A DNA stretch of 59,050 bases from an uncultured bacterium. Its GTDB lineage: Bacteria > Nitrospirota > Thermodesulfovibrionia > Thermodesulfovibrionales > Thermodesulfovibrionaceae. Positions 56,316-59,050 of this stretch are shown here, one piece after another (the stretch's first letter is position 1; each line of letters starts with the position of its first letter). A program made the position numbers and the translations under genes. The stretch spans positions 1-59,050 of the forward strand of contig CALLBR010000020.1 in the NCBI GenBank assembly GCA_937998865.1, read 5' to 3'. Below the pieces are notes generated by a model. That model saw only the letters and a list, made by a program, of their open reading frames with translations. It did not search any database and was not told the DNA's origin.

Positions 56316-57483
56316 GCAAGTAGATAGAATTTTAAATGATCTGAGGAAGGATTTTTTCTTTAGAAGAGAAATTGAAAGTGTTGAATTAATTGAAAGTGTA
56401 GGAAGAATTCTTGCTGAGGATATATACTCAAACATTACCTTGCCAAAATATAATATTGCCACAATGGACGGCTATGCTGTGAATAGCTCTGATATTCCTC
56501 CCCTGAAAATAGTAGGCGAGATATTTCCTGATACATCTCCACTGAGAGCAGAAAGAGGATTCGCTTACTATATTACAACTGGCTCTCCCCTTCCAGAAGG
56601 CTCAGATGCCGTTGTAAAAATTGAGGATGCTATTATAAGTGAAGAAGGCTTGCTAAATTATGATAAAGTAGTCCCTGGAAAATATGTATTACTCCGCGGA
56701 AGTGACATAAGAGAAAACGAATTAGTAATAGAAGCTGGAAGAAGAATAACTCCCCAAGAAGTTGCCATGCTCTCTGCTCTGAATATTCAAAAAGTGAAAG
56801 TTTTAAAAAAGTACAAAGTGGGAGTTTTAGCAACAGGAAATGAGATAAAGAAAGGAATAATTAGAGATGTTAACTCTCCCATGATCATGGCTTTTCTCAA
56901 ACAATGGAATGAAGATTATCAATACCTTGGCTGCTGCAGTGATGACTATGATGAGCTAAAAGAGAGAGTTACGGAAGCCTTGGAATTTTGTGATGCTATT
57001 ATAATCTCTGGTGGAGTGAGTGTGGGAAAAAAGGATTATGTAATAAAACTAATAGAAAATGAGGGAGAATTAATCCTTCACAAGGTAAAAATGCGTCCGG
57101 GAAAACCAATGACCATTGGATTAGTAAAAAATAAACTAATATTCGCTCTTCCTGGAAAGCCAGCAGGATCTTTCATCTCCCTATTAAATTTAAGAAAGTT
57201 TTTTATTGGTGATATTCCCTTTCCAATTATTAAGCTACCTATGAAAAAAGATGTAAAACTTCCCACGCCGGGATTCGAATACATAATTTTCATAAAAAAT
57301 ATTGATGGATATGCTTATCCTCTTGGATACAAAGACTCTCCAATTAACATAATACCTGAAAATTCCAATTATCAGCCAAGCCTTATATCAAACACTGTTA
57401 AAACTCTCCTTGCTGATGGTTTTATTCTGACATCAGAAGATTTAAAGAAAGATCAAACAGTTGAAGTAAACCTATTCTATTAG
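56296..57483 (+). CDS. moeA: Molybdopterin molybdenumtransferase MoeA
   Basis: The 395-residue enzyme inserts molybdate (or tungstate) into adenylated molybdopterin. KYNIATMDGYAVNSSDI, VLATGNEIKKG, AIIISGGVSVGKKDYV and LHKVKMRPGKPMTIGL are the family blocks; LPGKPAGSFISLL closes the MogA-like domain. Its place inside a molybdoenzyme operon suggests a dedicated paralogue. It overlaps the chaperone gene and is followed 8 bp later by the FmdE-like gene. Confidence 0.94.
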   Translation: MRFVKVEQVDRILNDLRKDFFFRREIESVELIESVGRILAEDIYSNITLPKYNIATMDGYAVNSSDIPPLKIVGEIFPDTSPLRAERGFAYYITTGSPLPEGSDAVVKIEDAIISEEGLLNYDKVVPGKYVLLRGSDIRENELVIEAGRRITPQEVAMLSALNIQKVKVLKKYKVGVLATGNEIKKGIIRDVNSPMIMAFLKQWNEDYQYLGCCSDDYDELKERVTEALEFCDAIIISGGVSVGKKDYVIKLIENEGELILHKVKMRPGKPMTIGLVKNKLIFALPGKPAGSFISLLNLRKFFIGDIPFPIIKLPMKKDVKLPTPGFEYIIFIKNIDGYAYPLGYKDSPINIIPENSNYQPSLISNTVKTLLADGFILTSEDLKKDQTVEVNLFY

Positions 57484-57491
57484 GAGGAAAA

Positions 57492-58067
57492 ATGGACATT
57501 GATTTTGCTGAGAAATTTCATGGACATAGAAGCCCCGGTCTAATTTTAGGACTTAAGATGATAGAAATTCTCTATAGAAAATTCCCTGATTTACCTAAGG
57601 GAAAAAGAATAATAGGGATTGCAGAGACAAAAATGTGTATACCTGATGCCCTACAAATTGGCTCTCAAGCTACAGCAGGCAATAAAAACCTCTTAATTTA
57701 TGACTATGGTAAACTCTCTTTATCGATAGTAAGGAGAGAAAACGGACAAGGCTATAGAATATCACTCAGAAAAGAGGCGATAGAAGCTTCAGAAAGAATC
57801 AGAAAATTTTTATTAAGAGAGGGAAAACTCTCTCAGGAAGATAGAGACAGACTAATTGAGGACTTCCTTAATCTTGATGAAAAATATTTTAAAATTGAAA
57901 AAATTCATGTAAATATTCCTCCAAGGGATGAACAACTTGAAATTACAGAATGTCCAAATTGTGGTGAACTTCAACCTAAAAATTTTATGCTTGGAGCAGA
58001 CCATGAATTTCTCTGTAAAATTTGTGCTGGTGAGAAATATTTTGATTTTTTTGTAAACTCTGATTGA
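57492..58067 (+). CDS. FmdE-like protein with C-terminal zinc ribbon
   Basis: The 191-residue protein has the FmdE domain (FHGHRSPGLILGLKMIEIL, CIPDALQIGSQATAGNKNLLIYDYGK, each in part) followed by a zinc ribbon (CPNCGEL and CKICAGE). Two usual Cys positions of the domain are changed: the HGHxCPG motif reads HGHRSPG, and the GCT motif reads QAT. Its metal site is therefore probably altered. FmdE proteins are found next to molybdenum and tungsten enzymes; here it ends the moeA-containing operon. AGGAGG precedes the ATG. Its function is unknown, with a link to cofactor handling inferred from position. Confidence 0.82.
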   Translation: MDIDFAEKFHGHRSPGLILGLKMIEILYRKFPDLPKGKRIIGIAETKMCIPDALQIGSQATAGNKNLLIYDYGKLSLSIVRRENGQGYRISLRKEAIEASERIRKFLLREGKLSQEDRDRLIEDFLNLDEKYFKIEKIHVNIPPRDEQLEITECPNCGELQPKNFMLGADHEFLCKICAGEKYFDFFVNSD

Positions 58068-58153
58068 AAAATCCTAACCTTACAATCAATAGAGAAAAGG
58101 GAGTAGCGTTTTAATTTCCTGAATATGACTGACTGCATATCCTGCCACAGGAC

Positions 58154-58189
58154 ACCTTCGCAATGACTCTCTACTGTCATTGCGAAGGT
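58154..58189. repeat. 14-bp perfect inverted repeat made of REP ends
   Basis: ACCTTCGCAATGAC (58154-58167) and GTCATTGCGAAGGT (58176-58189) are perfect inverted copies with an 8-base loop. They carry the GTCATTGCGA end that recurs in the next two palindromes. Confidence 0.75.
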
Positions 58190-58202
58190 CCTCTCTTTTC
58201 CA

Positions 58203-58243
58203 GTCATTGCGAGTCCCTCCCTAAGGAGGGACGAAGCAATCTC
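58203..58243. repeat. REP-like palindromic element
   Basis: GTCATTGCGAG, stem TCCCTCC-CTAA-GGAGGGA, then CGAAGCAATCT. Terminal sequences match the elements at 50384 and 58276. Confidence 0.75.
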
Positions 58244-58275
58244 ACTCATTCTTTTTCATAAAAAGGATTTCAATA

Positions 58276-58315
58276 AGATTGCTTCGCAGTCCTCACGGAC
58301 TGCTCGCAATGACAG
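58276..58315. repeat. REP-like palindromic element, inverted relative to its neighbour
   Basis: AGATTGCTTCG, stem CAGTCC-TCAC-GGACTG, then CTCGCAATGACAG. It is the opposite orientation of the element at 58203 and lies 22 bases before the NusG-like fragment. Confidence 0.75.
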
Positions 58316-58337
58316 AATAGGGGGTTTTTTCATAAAA

Positions 58338-58646
58338 ATGAAGATGAGTCAATCTAACATAGATTCTTATTGGTATGCCATTTATGTTAAGGCAAAGCAT
58401 GAATTCATTGTTCGTGATAGGCTTTTAAGGTTAGGCATTGATGTCTTTCTTCCCGCTGTGGAACGCCTGAGTAAATGGAAGGACAGCAAAAAAGTGATTC
58501 AATGCCCTCTTTTTCCTGGATATCTATTTGTAAATATTAGAAGGACTTATGATGAAATAATGACAGTGCTACGAACACCTGGGGTTGTAAGATTTCTCGG
58601 CTTTGAACCGAGGTATCCTGAGATAATACCCGAGGAACAGATATGA
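58338..58646 (+). pseudogene. Truncated NusG/RfaH-like antitermination factor (NGN domain only)
   Basis: The 102 codons encode a NusG N-terminal domain of the UpxY/RfaH specialised type: WYAIYVKAKHEFIVRDRLL, FLPAVERLSKWKDSKKVIQCPLFPGYLFVNI (partial) and VLRTPGVVRFLGF. The family needs about 165-180 residues with a C-terminal KOW domain; this copy stops at PEEQI and the KOW part is missing. Right after the TGA the same frame continues with a sugar-epimerase fragment, so a deletion joined two genes. Paralogues of this type usually drive long polysaccharide operons. Confidence 0.8.
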
Positions 58647-58923
58647 GATTTTTACCATCATCATTATGGTTTAGCCATTGTAAACTGCAGATTCTCTAAT
58701 TCTTACGGTCCAGGGGAAATTCCAGGACAATATAGAAATGTAATTCCAAATTTTATTTATTGGTCTATGAAAGGATTACCACTTCCTATTACCGGCACAG
58801 GAGAAGAGACAAGAGATTTCACATATGTTTTGGATTTAGTACAAGGACTTCTTAAAGCTGGATATTATAAGAAAGCTGTCGGAGAGAATTTTAATCTTGC
58901 CGCAGGCATAGAGATTTCCATAA
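58647..58923 (+). pseudogene. Fragment of NAD-dependent sugar epimerase/dehydratase
   Basis: Open in the same frame as the NusG fragment after its TGA. It reads YHHHYGLAIVNCRFSNSYGPGE, VIPNFIYWSMKGLPLPITG and EETRDFTYVLDLVQGLLKAG (each partial), then NFNLAAGIEISI. These are the middle and C-terminal blocks of the extended SDR nucleotide-sugar epimerases. The NAD-binding N-terminus and the end are missing. The fragment is broken near 58923 by a junction with the next remnant. Confidence 0.78.
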
Positions 58924-59050
58924 ATAGAGGGAATAGAGTCTGGAAATGCTCTCCTTGTTGGAACCAATAAAAACAAAATTGTACACGCAGTAGATCTGTT
59001 AATAAAAAATAGAGAAATCTATCAAAAAATGTCAAAGTCTACTAATCCCT
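58924..59050 (+). pseudogene. Fragment of UDP-GlcNAc 2-epimerase (WecB-like), continues past window edge
   Basis: A different frame reads IEGIESGNALLVGTNKNKIV, then HAVDLLIKNREIYQKMSKSTNP up to the last base. This matches the C-terminal block of WecB-type epimerases (EAxxxGxxxLVGTDxxxI, later YxxMSxxxNP). The preceding 300 residues are absent, so only the end of the gene survives, fused to the sugar-epimerase fragment. Confidence 0.72.

Noticed and set aside
1-59050. CRISPR array or intact insertion sequence
   Set aside because: No regularly spaced direct repeats, no transposase ORF and no paired terminal repeats around a coding unit were found.

Overview
The window looks like chromosome from an anaerobic, low-GC, Gram-negative bacterium. 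TonB-dependent receptors, a SPOR protein, an alginate-export-type porin and periplasmic binding proteins show an outer membrane. A BCA-ordered molybdopterin reductase operon and rhodanese genes point to sulfur or metalloid respiration. The combination resembles Thermodesulfovibrio-like Nitrospirota, but that assignment is an inference from gene content only.

Layout. 1-3170 is an eroded sulfur-metabolism patch: the wreck of a polysulfide/thiosulfate-type molybdopterin oxidoreductase, a TDT (TehA/SSU1-type) anion channel, a rhodanese pseudogene with in-frame stops, and an intact secreted rhodanese. 3524-10301 (minus) is fmdB-like, gyrA, a fused acyl-CoA synthetase/GNAT protein and an NtrC-type activator with a damaged receiver domain. 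10413-13776 (plus) is a PpiD/SurA-N protein followed by cdaA-cdaR-glmM (c-di-AMP synthesis plus the first step towards UDP-GlcNAc). 14051-18362 is a tightly overlapping operon of an FKBP-like/methyltransferase fusion, an FAD oxidoreductase and a LytS/LytTR two-component pair. 18368-25712 holds an Rsm22-like methyltransferase, HU, a PAS-GGDEF cyclase, a porin, an S1/P1-type hydrolase, a TIGR02757 protein and leuC. 25701-34712 (minus) is a housekeeping string: FMN oxidase, ruvAB, queH, DUF2905, spoIID-like, queA, SPOR, phoH (apparent AUA start), pgpH-like and ybeY. A tRNA-Ala(CGC) lies at 34765.

34877-50076 (minus) is the most distinctive locus. Two TonB receptors, two Fe3+/B12-type binding proteins, one FecCD-type permease and ATPase, a CobN/BchH-type chelatase large subunit and ChlI/ChlD-type AAA subunits together look like a system that imports a metal-tetrapyrrole or metal chelate and inserts or removes its metal. 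Each TonB receptor gene is preceded by an almost identical leader of about 112-114 nt that starts exactly at a predicted transcription start. It contains a strong intrinsic terminator, a competing antiterminator hairpin, and a series of hairpins nearly all closed by A-A/U-G-A-A loops. I recognise no known riboswitch in it. This duplicated attenuator is my best candidate for an undescribed element.

50553-58067 (plus) is a molybdoenzyme operon (FeS subunit, NrfD-type membrane subunit, catalytic subunit, TorD-like chaperone, moeA, FmdE-like protein) behind a near-consensus promoter whose -10 box is tandemly duplicated. 58154-59050 carries REP-like palindromes and then three collapsed fragments of a polysaccharide locus (NusG/RfaH-like, sugar epimerase, WecB).
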